Part shown: positions 1 to 6,586 of the stretch, in pieces
Position numbering within the stretch: the stretch's first letter is position 1
Layout: every line of letters begins with the position of its first letter
From: Burkholderiaceae bacterium
Lineage (GTDB): Bacteria > Pseudomonadota > Gammaproteobacteria > Burkholderiales > Burkholderiaceae_D
Direction of reading: 5' to 3'
Length of the DNA: 8,727 nt
Assembly: GCA_019752915.1 (NCBI GenBank)
Contig: JAIELO010000117.1
Span: 1 to 8,727, forward strand
Position numbers and translations under genes: made by a program
The notes under the pieces: generated by a model
The model's input: the letters and a program-made list of their open reading frames with translations, nothing else
What the model was told of the DNA's origin: nothing
Databases searched by the model: none

Positions 1-2281
1 CTTCACCGGCAACGGCTTCCTGACCTTCCGAACCATCACGATCGCGACGGTTACGGTTGCGGCCACCGCGACGGCGGCGACGACGTGGCTCTTCGCCATC
101 GGCACCTACTTCGGTTTCATCGCCTTCCGGACCGTTTTGCGGTGCGGTTTTCAGGATCACGGCAGCAGCGTCGCTCGCCGGGCCATTCTGTGGCGCGGTC
201 AGATTCAGTGCCAGTTCTTCCGCTTTCACTTCCGGCGTCGCCTTTTCGCCACGTGGTTCACGTGGTGGACGTGGCGGACGTTCGGCGCGTTCGCGTGGTG
301 CCTGAGCATCCGCGTTCTGGCCTTCGCGTGGTTCACGCGGCTCGCGCGGTGGACGCGGAGGACGGGCCGGACGGCCGTTGTTGTCGGCTTTGGCTTCGTC
401 GTTACCCGGACGTGCGGACTCTTCGCGCTCGCCACGGCCTGCGGATTTACCGTTGCGGTTGCGGCCACGCGGGCCACGGCCGTTGCGTTCGCCACGATCA
501 CCGGCCGGTGCTTTGACCACGATGGTTGGCTGCTGTGGCAGTGCTGCCGGGCTAGGCTCAGGGCTCAGGAAGCTGAACAGACGGGCGAAGAAGCCTTTCT
601 GTGGCGCGACCGGAGTCGGTGCTGGTGCCGGTTTGATGACGGTTTCGGTCGCTTTACGTTCGACCAGCGGTGCTGGCTGATCCGGCGTAATGGTCTTGAC
701 CACGGCTTCCTGACGCGGCTTGGCTTCTTCCTTCTGGCGCTTGCTGTAGGCCATGTCGGTTTCTGCCTGCTCGGCCAGGTTGTAGCTGGCCTGATGGTCT
801 TCCAGACGCGGATCGTCGTGCTTGATGCGTTCCAGCTTGTAGTGCGGGGTTTCCAGATGCTTGTTCGGCACCAGAATGACGGTGATGCGGTGACGCGTTT
901 CGATCTTCAGGACTTCGCCGCGTTTTTCATTCAGCAGGAAGGCCGCAACGTCCACCGGTACTTGCACGTGGATGGTAGCGGAATTTTCCTTCATCGCTTC
1001 TTCCTGAATAATCCGCAGCACTTGCAGGGCGGACGATTCGGTATCGCGGATGTGGCCGGTGCCGGAGCAGCGCGGGCAGGTCACGTGCGAACCTTCGGAC
1101 AGGGAAGGACGCAGACGCTGACGCGACAGTTCCATCAGGCCAAAGCGGGAAATCTTGCCCATTTGTACACGGGCACGGTCGTGGTGCAGCGTATCTTTCA
1201 GACGCTGTTCCACTTCGCGCTGGTTCTTGGCCACTTCCATGTCGATGAAGTCGATCACGATCAGGCCGCCCAGGTCACGCAGGCGCAGCTGGCGAGCCAC
1301 TTCTTCGGCCGCTTCGCAGTTGGTGTTGAAGGCGGTCGTTTCAATGTCGGAACCGCGGGTCGCGCGGGCCGAGTTGACGTCCACCGACACCAGTGCTTCG
1401 GTGTGGTCGATCACGATGGCGCCGCCCGATGGCAGCGGTACGGTACGCGAGTAGGCCGTTTCGATCTGGTGTTCGATCTGGAAGCGCGAGAACAGTGGCA
1501 CGTCGTCGCTGTAGCGCTTGACACGGTGCACCATGTCGGGCATCACGTGGCTCATGAACTGATGTGCTTGCTCGTAGATCTCGTCGGTATCGATCAGGAT
1601 CTCGCCGATATCAGGCTGGAAGTAGTCGCGAATCGCGCGGATCACCAGCGACGATTCCTGATAGATCAGGAATGCGCCGGAAGCCGATTTGCCAGCGCCT
1701 TCGATGGCACGCCAGAGTTGCATCAGGTAGTTCAAGTCCCACTGCAGTTCATCGACGTTGCGGCCGATGCCGGCGGTGCGGGCGATCACGGACATGCCTG
1801 CTGGCAAGTCCAGTTTGTCCATGGTTTCGCGCAATTCCTGACGCTCTTCACCTTCGACACGGCGGGAAACACCACCACCGCGCGGGTTGTTCGGCATCAG
1901 TACCAGATAGCGACCGGCCAGCGAGACGAAGGAGGTCAGGGCTGCGCCTTTGTTGCCGCGCTCTTCCTTTTCCACCTGGACCATGATTTCCTGGCCTTCG
2001 CGCAGCGCTTCCTTGACGGAAGCATTGCGTACGTCCACGCCTTCACGGAAGTAAGTGCGTGCAACTTCTTTGAATGGGAGGAAACCGTGGCGATCTTCGC
2101 CGTAGCTGACGAAGCAAGCTTCGAGCGACGGTTCGATACGGGTGATCACGCCTTTGTAGATGTTCGACTTGCGCTGTTCGCGACCGGCCGTTTCGATGTC
2201 GATATCGATCAGTTTCTGACCGTCGACGATGGCTACGCGCAGCTCTTCTTGCTGCGTAGCATTAAACAACATGCGTTTCAT
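1..2281 (-). CDS. rne: Ribonuclease E, C-terminus cut by window edge
   Basis: RNase E is the endoribonuclease that starts mRNA decay and processes rRNA and tRNA precursors; it scaffolds the degradosome at the inner membrane. The reading frame gives 760 codons from ATG at 2281 and is still open at base 1. The N-terminus (MKRMLFNATQQEELRVAIVDG) is nearly the E. coli one, which fixes the start; a GGAG stands 9 nt before it. The S1 domain covers about residues 35-120. The DNase-I-like catalytic region carries Asp301 (in DVNSARATRG) and Asp344 (in VIDFID), matching E. coli D303 and D346. Cys402 and Cys405 of CPRCSGTG form the zinc link of the tetramer. After about residue 510 the chain becomes disordered. 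Residues 561-572 (QKGFFARLFSFL) look like an amphipathic membrane-binding helix, followed by Arg/Pro/Gly-rich RNA-binding tracts (about 594-615, 637-677, 731-748). Family identity is certain; only the C-terminal end is missing. Confidence 0.98.
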   Translation of the reverse strand, partial: MKRMLFNATQQEELRVAIVDGQKLIDIDIETAGREQRKSNIYKGVITRIEPSLEACFVSYGEDRHGFLPFKEVARTYFREGVDVRNASVKEALREGQEIMVQVEKEERGNKGAALTSFVSLAGRYLVLMPNNPRGGGVSRRVEGEERQELRETMDKLDLPAGMSVIARTAGIGRNVDELQWDLNYLMQLWRAIEGAGKSASGAFLIYQESSLVIRAIRDYFQPDIGEILIDTDEIYEQAHQFMSHVMPDMVHRVKRYSDDVPLFSRFQIEHQIETAYSRTVPLPSGGAIVIDHTEALVSVDVNSARATRGSDIETTAFNTNCEAAEEVARQLRLRDLGGLIVIDFIDMEVAKNQREVEQRLKDTLHHDRARVQMGKISRFGLMELSRQRLRPSLSEGSHVTCPRCSGTGHIRDTESSALQVLRIIQEEAMKENSATIHVQVPVDVAAFLLNEKRGEVLKIETRHRITVILVPNKHLETPHYKLERIKHDDPRLEDHQASYNLAEQAETDMAYSKRQKEEAKPRQEAVVKTITPDQPAPLVERKATETVIKPAPAPTPVAPQKGFFARLFSFLSPEPSPAALPQQPTIVVKAPAGDRGERNGRGPRGRNRNGKSAGRGEREESARPGNDEAKADNNGRPARPPRPPREPREPREGQNADAQAPRERAERPPRPPREPRGEKATPEVKAEELALNLTAPQNGPASDAAAVILKTAPQNGPEGDETEVGADGEEPRRRRRRGGRNRNRRDRDGSEGQEAVAGE

Positions 2282-2712
2282 TTTTATTAACTCCGCGACC
2301 CGAAGGTCATCTCTGTGCTGCCGGGTGGGTGAGACCCGGGGCAGCGTGGTACAGGGATATACGCGAGAACGGAAGTGATTGCGGTGTTATGCCCATCCTG
2401 TGCGGCGGCGCAGAATGCACCAGAGTGCATCATGCGGCCGCAACTGGGCGCATGAAGTCGATCGACATGCCGCTGTGTTCGCATCACCTGCAACTCATCC
2501 ATGCGGCCCTGAACGGACGGCAGAGAATCGCGGGCGGTGAACAGCCTCGTATGGGCCAGATCCGGACCAAGCTTACGTACTACGCGGCACTAACGGAGAA
2601 GGCGGCGGGTGGCCGCCTTACGTCGTGCGTGTAGTAAAGCGTGGGGTCTGACAAAAACGGCAAGCGTTATCCACTTCATCAACCGGCCAGCGAGACACGG
2701 GGTCTCTCTGCC
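2282..2712 (-). promoter_or_regulatory. Probable structured 5' leader of rne with four stem-loops
   Basis: This stretch has no convincing coding sequence but contains four good inverted repeats. SL1: 2317-2326 with 2334-2345 (GCTGCC/GGCAGC plus GGGT/ACCC, 2-base bulge), extended by CTGT 2313-2316 with ACAG 2351-2354. SL2: 2401-2442, with TGCGGC/GCCGCA, CGCA/TGCG and ATGCAC/GTGCAT closing a 4-base loop. SL3: 2578-2636, with TACTAC/GTAGTA, GCAC/GTGC and AAGGCGGC/GCCGCCTT. SL4: 2685-2712, with GAGAC/GTCTC and CAG/CTG. In E. coli the roughly 360-nt rne leader folds into hairpins through which RNase E limits its own mRNA. A leader role here is inferred from position and structure. No Rfam-like sequence match was recognised. 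SL3 lacks a downstream T-run on either strand, so it is not an obvious terminator. Confidence 0.5.
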
Positions 2713-2807
2713 CGAACTTTATCCTTACAATCCAACCACTAAGTTCGACGTCCTTGCCGGCCTCCGATTACAACTACGGTGCAACCTTGAGTCCGGCAGA
2801 GACGCTA

Positions 2808-2837
2808 CGTATACATTTATTTCCGCTGAATTTGCAA
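2808..2837 (-). promoter_or_regulatory. Weak candidate rne promoter
   Basis: On the minus strand TTGCAA (2837-2832) lies 18 nt before TATACG (2813-2808). Both are partial sigma70 matches (4 of 6 bases each). A start near 2801 would give an rne leader of about 520 nt containing all four stem-loops. The match is poor and other promoters in 2640-2900 are equally possible. Confidence 0.2.
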
Positions 2838-2900
2838 TTAGGCGAGGCCAGTGGAGACGCCCCTGTGTAAAATGTGCTTTTATTCTTACACTTACCGCAG

Positions 2901-2929
2901 TGTGAACTGCAGCGAAACGATTATATATT
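2901..2929 (+). promoter_or_regulatory. Weak candidate promoter of the rluC operon
   Basis: TGTGAA (2901-2906) and TATATT (2924-2929) are spaced 17 nt apart, which would start transcription near 2936 and leave a leader of about 36 nt before rluC. The -35 is poor. A second -10-like TAAAAT at 2868-2873 has no recognisable -35. The rest of 2713-2971 shows no gene, RNA or repeat I can support. Confidence 0.25.
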
Positions 2930-2971
2930 CAAAATGAAGGACTTAGAGAGATTTCTGGGAAGACAGAGCAA

Positions 2972-3970
2972 ATGAGGCAACAAAAAGATGTTTCCCCGCC
3001 TTCAACACCACAAGAGCGCCCGCAAATTCCGTTGCAAGCCCAGTTTGTGACGATTAACGAAGAAGAAGCGGGCCAGCGTATCGACAATTATCTGTTGCGC
3101 GTCTGCAAGGGCGTGCCGAAAAGTCACGTCTACCGGATTCTGCGTTCCGGCGAGGTGCGCGTGAATAAAGGGCGGATCGACCAGCTTTACCGGCTCGTTG
3201 CCGGTGATGTGGTGCGGATTCCGCCGATCCGGCTGGCCGAGAAGGCTGACAGCAGCCATGTTCCGGCGGCCGAATTCAAGGTGGTGTTCGAAGATGCCCA
3301 CCTGCTGGTGATCGATAAACCGGCTGGTGTGGCCGTGCACGGTGGCTCCGGCGTATCGTTCGGCGTGATCGAGCAGTTGCGCGCCTCCCGTCCGGATGCC
3401 AAATTCCTCGAACTGGTGCACAGGCTGGACCGCGACACCTCGGGCTTGCTGTTGCTGGCAAAGAAACGTAGCGCGCTGACCAGCCTGCACGAGCAGATGC
3501 GCGACGGCCTGACCGACAAGCGCTACCTGACCATGGTGGCTGGCGACTGGAAGAATGCGCGCCAGCATATTAAGTTGCCACTGCATAAATATACGACGGG
3601 CGATGGCGAGCGCCGGGTGGCGGTGCAGGCCGACGGTCTGGCCTCGCATACGGTGTTCAGTCTGCTGAAGAAGTTCAAGGATTATGCTTTGCTGGAGGCA
3701 GAGCTGAAAACCGGGCGTACCCACCAGATCCGCGTGCATACCTCGGCATCAGGCTTTCCCATCCTAGGCGATGATAAATATGGCGATTTCGCCCTGAACC
3801 GGGCCTTACTGAAAGCCGATGAGCAGCGTGGAGCGCTCAAGCGCATGTTCCTGCACGCCCATCAGATTACGTTCACCCATCCCGAGTCGGGCAAAATCAT
3901 GACGCTGAACGCACCGCTGGCTGCCGAATGCGAGCGATTCTTGCTAAGCTTGGGAAAACCAGTTATCTAA
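2972..3970 (+). CDS. rluC: 23S rRNA pseudouridine synthase RluC
   Basis: The product isomerises uridines of 23S rRNA to pseudouridine; E. coli RluC modifies positions 955, 2504 and 2580 near the peptidyl-transferase centre. The protein has 332 residues, close to the 319 of E. coli RluC. After a polar N-terminal tail of about 25 residues comes an S4 RNA-binding domain (about 33-90, RIDNYLLRVCKGVPKSHVYR), then the RluA-type catalytic domain. The signature HRLDRDTSG is at 150-158 with catalytic Asp153, and the second conserved block TGRTHQIRVH is at 247-256. The start is ATG 2972 with GGGA 11 nt upstream, a rather distant ribosome site. The gene is divergent from rne, as in many proteobacteria, and heads a four-gene run. 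RluD or RluA are less likely because the S4 domain plus the position beside rne fits RluC best. Confidence 0.93.
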   Translation: MRQQKDVSPPSTPQERPQIPLQAQFVTINEEEAGQRIDNYLLRVCKGVPKSHVYRILRSGEVRVNKGRIDQLYRLVAGDVVRIPPIRLAEKADSSHVPAAEFKVVFEDAHLLVIDKPAGVAVHGGSGVSFGVIEQLRASRPDAKFLELVHRLDRDTSGLLLLAKKRSALTSLHEQMRDGLTDKRYLTMVAGDWKNARQHIKLPLHKYTTGDGERRVAVQADGLASHTVFSLLKKFKDYALLEAELKTGRTHQIRVHTSASGFPILGDDKYGDFALNRALLKADEQRGALKRMFLHAHQITFTHPESGKIMTLNAPLAAECERFLLSLGKPVI

Positions 3971-4015
3971 TCGTCTATTAATTCAAGGAGCCGGTCTGCA
4001 GTTAGGCCGGAATAC

Positions 4016-4675
4016 ATGGCAAGAAAGCAATTTGACTTAATCGTCTTCGATTGGGATGGAACCCTGATGGATTCCACCTCAACCATCGTGAAATGTATAC
4101 AGGCGGCAGCGCGTGATCTGGCCCTGCCGATTCCCCGTGACGATGTGGCTGCCCACGTAATCGGCCTCGGCCTGCATGAAGCCATGCAGGCGGTGCTGCC
4201 GGAGATCGACCCGGCGCTGTATCCGCGCATGGTGGAACGTTACCGCTACCATTTCCTGTCGCGTGACCATGAACTGGCCTTGTTCCCCGGCGTGCACGAG
4301 ATGCTCAACGAGCTGTCGCACAATGGTTACTTCCTGGCCGTAGCGACCGGGAAAAGCCGTGTCGGCCTGAATCGCGCCATGAATGATGTCAAAGTGCTCT
4401 CGCTGTTCGACGCGACGCGCTGTGCAGATGAAACTTTCTCCAAACCGCATCCTGCCATGTTGCAAGAGTTAACCCGGGAGTTAGGTCAGGATATGCGGCG
4501 TACCGTGATGATCGGTGATACCACCCACGATTTGCTGATGGCCAATAATGCCGGGGCACAGGGCATTGCCGTGCAATATGGCGCCCATCCGGCCGATCAG
4601 CTGGCTGCCTGCAAGCCGCTGTATTCGGCGCCTAGCGTGGCGGATCTGCACCAGTGGCTGAGTGGGAACGCATGA
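4016..4675 (+). CDS. HAD-superfamily phosphatase, phosphoglycolate-phosphatase-like
   Basis: This is a HAD subfamily IA hydrolase of 219 residues, related to phosphoglycolate phosphatase (Gph); the true substrate cannot be read from the sequence. The motifs are all present: motif I DWDGT with nucleophile Asp12 and acid/base Asp14; motif II Thr111 in VATGKS; motif III Lys143 in SKPHP; motif IV Asp168 and Asp172 in GDTTHD. The helical cap between about 18 and 85 is the C1 type typical of Gph-like enzymes. It is a soluble cytoplasmic protein with no signal peptide. It follows rluC by 45 bases and ends in a 4-base ATGA overlap with the Rieske gene. The only in-frame start after the rluC stop is ATG 4016. 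The strong AAGGAG (3985-3990) is 25 nt away, so the initiation signal is unusual. Confidence 0.9.
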   Translation: MARKQFDLIVFDWDGTLMDSTSTIVKCIQAAARDLALPIPRDDVAAHVIGLGLHEAMQAVLPEIDPALYPRMVERYRYHFLSRDHELALFPGVHEMLNELSHNGYFLAVATGKSRVGLNRAMNDVKVLSLFDATRCADETFSKPHPAMLQELTRELGQDMRRTVMIGDTTHDLLMANNAGAQGIAVQYGAHPADQLAACKPLYSAPSVADLHQWLSGNA

Positions 4676-5046
4676 TGAGTACGGACGAGATTCTGATCTG
4701 CGCGGCCGATGCCGTGCTGGAAGGCGGTAAGGGCGTGCGTTTCCCCGTCACCGCCGGTGGAGACGATGCCACCGGTTTTGTGGTGCGTTATGGCGGGCAG
4801 GCGTATGCTTACCTGAATCGCTGCGCCCACGTGCCGATAGAGCTGGACTGGGCCGAGGGAGAATTCTTCGAGTCGAGCGGGCTGTATCTGATGTGTTCTA
4901 CGCATGGCGCCGTGTATGTGCCGGAAAGTGGTCACTGTGCGGGTGGTCCCTGCAAAGGCGGACGTTTGCGGCCGATCGCCGTGGTTGAGCGTGATCAGCA
5001 ACTGTACTGGCAGCCCGATGAGTATGTGCGTCCCGTGCGCGCCTGA
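4672..5046 (+). CDS. Small Rieske [2Fe-2S] ferredoxin-like protein
   Basis: This is a single-domain Rieske protein of 124 residues. The cluster ligands are Cys51 and His53 (in NRCAHVPIE) and Cys75 and His78 (in CSTHGAVY), which is the C-x-H...C-x-x-H pattern. GHCAGGPCKGG (87-97) is the usual loop closing the site. There is no oxygenase catalytic domain, signal peptide or membrane segment, so it is a cytoplasmic electron-transfer protein or subunit of unknown partner. The gene overlaps the HAD stop as ATGA. A second ATG at 4675 has a better spacing (7 nt) from GGGA (4664-4667) and may be the true start, shortening the protein by one residue. A GTG at 4654 is also in frame but would add residues not needed by the fold. 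Translational coupling with the HAD gene is likely. Confidence 0.9.
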   Translation: MMSTDEILICAADAVLEGGKGVRFPVTAGGDDATGFVVRYGGQAYAYLNRCAHVPIELDWAEGEFFESSGLYLMCSTHGAVYVPESGHCAGGPCKGGRLRPIAVVERDQQLYWQPDEYVRPVRA

Positions 5047-5079
5047 ATGTTTTAAGTCGATGTAGCGAATTAGAGAGAT

Positions 5080-6153
5080 ATGAACGAAAACACCAGCGAT
5101 CAGGGCCCCAATGGGACTCCGGGGACTCAGGGCGGCACGCCAGCGGCCAGTAGTGTGCCGGCCGGTGCGACTCAGGCTGCTCAGCCACAGGCCGGCAATG
5201 CTGCGGCTGGCGGCGCGCCATGGGAGCGCGAAGTATTGGAGAAGCTGGTATTTGCAGCATTAAACGAGCAGAAAGCGGCGCGTCGCTGGGGTATCTTCTT
5301 CAAGTCCGTGACGGTGGTGCTGGTGGTGGTGGCGCTGAGCGCCTACCTCGATCTGGGCTGGACCGGTTCGGATGGCGAGACGCTGGGGCGGCATACGGCG
5401 CTGATTGAAATCGAAGGCGCGATCGAATCCGAAGGCAGTGGTGCAGCGGCGGTGGTGATCCCTGCGCTGAATAAAGCGTTCTCCGACAGCGGCTCGGTGG
5501 CGGTGGTGATGCACATCAACAGCCCCGGTGGCAGTCCGGTGCAGGCAGGGATGATTGTTGATGAAATGCAGCGCTTGCGTAAGGGTTATCCGGGCAAGCC
5601 GCTGTATGTGGTGGTCGATGAGATCTGTGCTTCCGGTTGCTATTACATTGCGGCAGGAGCGGATCGCATCTATGTGAACAAGGCCAGCATCGTCGGTTCG
5701 ATCGGGGTGCTGATGGATGGCTTCGGGTTCTCCGGCATCATGGAGAAAGTCGGCGTCGAGCGGCGCCTGCTGACGGCGGGCGAGAACAAGGGCTTTATGG
5801 ATCCGTTCAGCCCGCTGTCCGACAAACACAAGCAATACGCCCAGTCCATGCTGACCGAAATCCACGGGCAGTTCATCCAGGTGGTGCGCGACGGGCGCGG
5901 CAAACGCCTCAAGGAAACCCCGGAAATGTTTTCCGGCCTGTTCTGGACTGGCGCGAAGGCCATCGACATGGGCTTGGCCGATGCCTTCGGCACAGTCGAC
6001 AGCGTGGCGCGCGATGTGATCAAGGCGGAAGACATCATTGATTACACCCAGCACGAAGGCTTGCCTGAGCGTGTGCTGAAGAAATTTGGTGCCTCACTCG
6101 GTGCGGGCGCCATGAAAGCGACCATGGAACGGGCTCTGCCAGCGGTACGTTAG
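5080..6153 (+). CDS. sppA: S49-family membrane-anchored serine protease (SppA-like)
   Basis: The product is a signal-peptide-peptidase-A-type protease that degrades leftover signal peptides or membrane proteins from the periplasmic side. It has 357 residues, the short (36K) form of about 330-360 residues rather than the double-domain 618-residue E. coli SppA. Residues 1-47 are a disordered Gly/Ala/Pro/Gln-rich tail, and 74-90 form one transmembrane helix (VTVVLVVVALSA). Positive residues before it (KAARR) predict a cytoplasmic N-terminus and a periplasmic protease domain. The nucleophile is probably Ser185 in EICASGCYYIAAGADRI and the general base Lys237 in AGENKGFMDP, 52 residues later as in the B. 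subtilis enzyme. The usual Gly after SG is Cys187 here. ATG 5080 has GAGAG just upstream and follows the Rieske stop by 33 bases. It is the last gene of the rluC run. Confidence 0.92.
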   Translation: MNENTSDQGPNGTPGTQGGTPAASSVPAGATQAAQPQAGNAAAGGAPWEREVLEKLVFAALNEQKAARRWGIFFKSVTVVLVVVALSAYLDLGWTGSDGETLGRHTALIEIEGAIESEGSGAAAVVIPALNKAFSDSGSVAVVMHINSPGGSPVQAGMIVDEMQRLRKGYPGKPLYVVVDEICASGCYYIAAGADRIYVNKASIVGSIGVLMDGFGFSGIMEKVGVERRLLTAGENKGFMDPFSPLSDKHKQYAQSMLTEIHGQFIQVVRDGRGKRLKETPEMFSGLFWTGAKAIDMGLADAFGTVDSVARDVIKAEDIIDYTQHEGLPERVLKKFGASLGAGAMKATMERALPAVR

Positions 6154-6159
6154 CGCAGC

Positions 6160-6178
6160 ATGCAAATCAGACTTGCAT
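6160..6178. promoter_or_regulatory. Perfect dyad overlapping the sRNA -35 region
   Basis: ATGCAA (6160-6165) and TTGCAT (6173-6178) form a perfect inverted repeat with a 7-base spacer, beginning just after the sppA stop. The right arm is also the candidate -35 of the promoter at 6173-6200, so a bound protein could control it. It could instead be a weak RNA hairpin at the end of the sppA message. Confidence 0.35.
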
Positions 6179-6200
6179 AGTTGTTGTGTTGAGCTATAGT
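6173..6200 (+). promoter_or_regulatory. Candidate sigma70 promoter of a small RNA
   Basis: TTGCAT (6173-6178), a 16-nt spacer and TATAGT (6195-6200, five of six consensus bases) form a plausible promoter. The predicted start, 7 nt past the -10, is base 6207. This is exactly the first base of a stem that pairs with 6278-6284, which supports the call. Confidence 0.5.
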
Positions 6201-6206
6201 GAAAGC

Positions 6207-6382
6207 GTAGTTCTTTCCAAGGGGAGGCGATATAAATAGTTTATTTTGTTTTCACCAACATCTTGATCAGACAGACGGAACTACTGAACTGCATCGTTGA
6301 TGCGGCTTAGAGAGAATTCAGATTCCTCATACAGCCCCAGCAGGGGTTGAAGACAGCGGTGCAATGCCGCTGTTTTCTATTG
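6207..6382 (+). ncRNA. Candidate small regulatory RNA, unrecognised family
   Basis: The segment is framed by a promoter and an intrinsic terminator and has no usable ORF. A purine-rich AAGGGGAGG near 6219-6227 is followed by no ATG or GTG in range. Predicted folding: 5' GTAGTTC (6207-6213) pairs perfectly with GAACTAC (6278-6284), enclosing an A/U-rich domain with a small ATAAA/TTTAT hairpin (6232-6244). Next come hairpins at 6289-6305 (CTGCATC/GATGCGG) and 6332-6349 (CAGCCCC, AGCA loop, GGGGTTG), then the terminator stem. A U-rich stretch at 6240-6252 and the terminal U-tract are features often found in Hfq-binding sRNAs. The length (about 175 nt) resembles 6S RNA, but its 5' and 3' ends do not pair with each other as 6S RNA requires. 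It could instead be a long sppA 3' region. Function unknown. Confidence 0.5.
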
Positions 6383-6581
6383 CAGAACTGGTTTGTGCAA
6401 AGCCGCCTTCCGTCAGCCAGGCCAGAAAATCCGCTTGCCGCTGCGCATGCCACGCGCTTTGCGCGCTGGGGCTTGCATCTGCCGGGGGCAAGGCGTAGCG
6501 GCATGCCATTAAAAGGAGGTCGGCGCGGTGGCTGGCGGCGCTTTGCTGGGCAGGTGACGACAGGTCGGGTAAGGTGTGCAT
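6327..6581 (-). CDS. Small hypothetical protein, possibly FNR/ANR-controlled
   Basis: I do not recognise this protein. From the ATG at 6581 it has 84 residues (MHTLPDLSSPAQQ...), alanine-rich and soluble-looking. A central helical stretch (about 18-57) contains ADLLLMACRYAL and AWHAQRQADFLAWLTEGG. There is no signal peptide, membrane helix or Cys/His metal motif. The ATG at 6581 is preferred to the in-frame ATG at 6587 because AGGA lies 6 nt before the former and directly abuts the latter. Codons are GC-rich at third positions, like neighbouring genes. It has its own plausible promoter with an FNR-type box upstream (6664-6677). Against it: its last 20 or so codons run through the plus-strand terminator, and no homologue is known to me. 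It could be a chance ORF. Confidence 0.45.
   Translation of the reverse strand: MHTLPDLSSPAQQSAASHRADLLLMACRYALPPADASPSAQSAWHAQRQADFLAWLTEGGFAQTSSAIENSGIAPLSSTPAGAV
6349..6382 (+). terminator. Rho-independent terminator
   Basis: ACAGCGG (6353-6359) pairs with CCGCTGT (6367-6373) across a 7-base loop. The stem extends outward by GAAG/TTTC pairing (one G-U) to 6349 and 6377. TTTTCTATT (6373-6382) follows as the U-tract. It would end the sRNA and any read-through from sppA. It lies inside the 3' end of the opposing small ORF at 6327-6581. Confidence 0.7.
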
Positions 6582-6586
6582 GGGCA

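Noticed and set aside
137..2290. 717-codon open frame on the plus strand, antisense to rne
   Set aside because: Its translation is low-complexity and family-less (rich in Arg, His, Phe, Val), and it exactly shadows the unmistakable RNase E on the minus strand. High-GC third positions keep the complementary frame open.
2329..2905. Small ORFs in the rne-rluC gap (2329-2634 plus, 2609-2905 plus, 2287-2502 minus)
   Set aside because: No family resemblance or supporting ribosome sites, and they run across strong hairpins. Leader RNA explains the region better.
5260..6054. 264-codon minus-strand frame within sppA, and the 245-codon one within rluC (3002-3739)
   Set aside because: Both are His/Arg/Gln-rich shadows of well-identified genes with no ribosome site or domain.
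6207..6382. 6S RNA or another housekeeping RNA as identity of the sRNA candidate
   Set aside because: 6S RNA needs its ends to pair into one long interrupted rod. Here the 5' end pairs internally (6278-6284) and the 3' end is an independent terminator. It is also too short for tmRNA or RNase P RNA.
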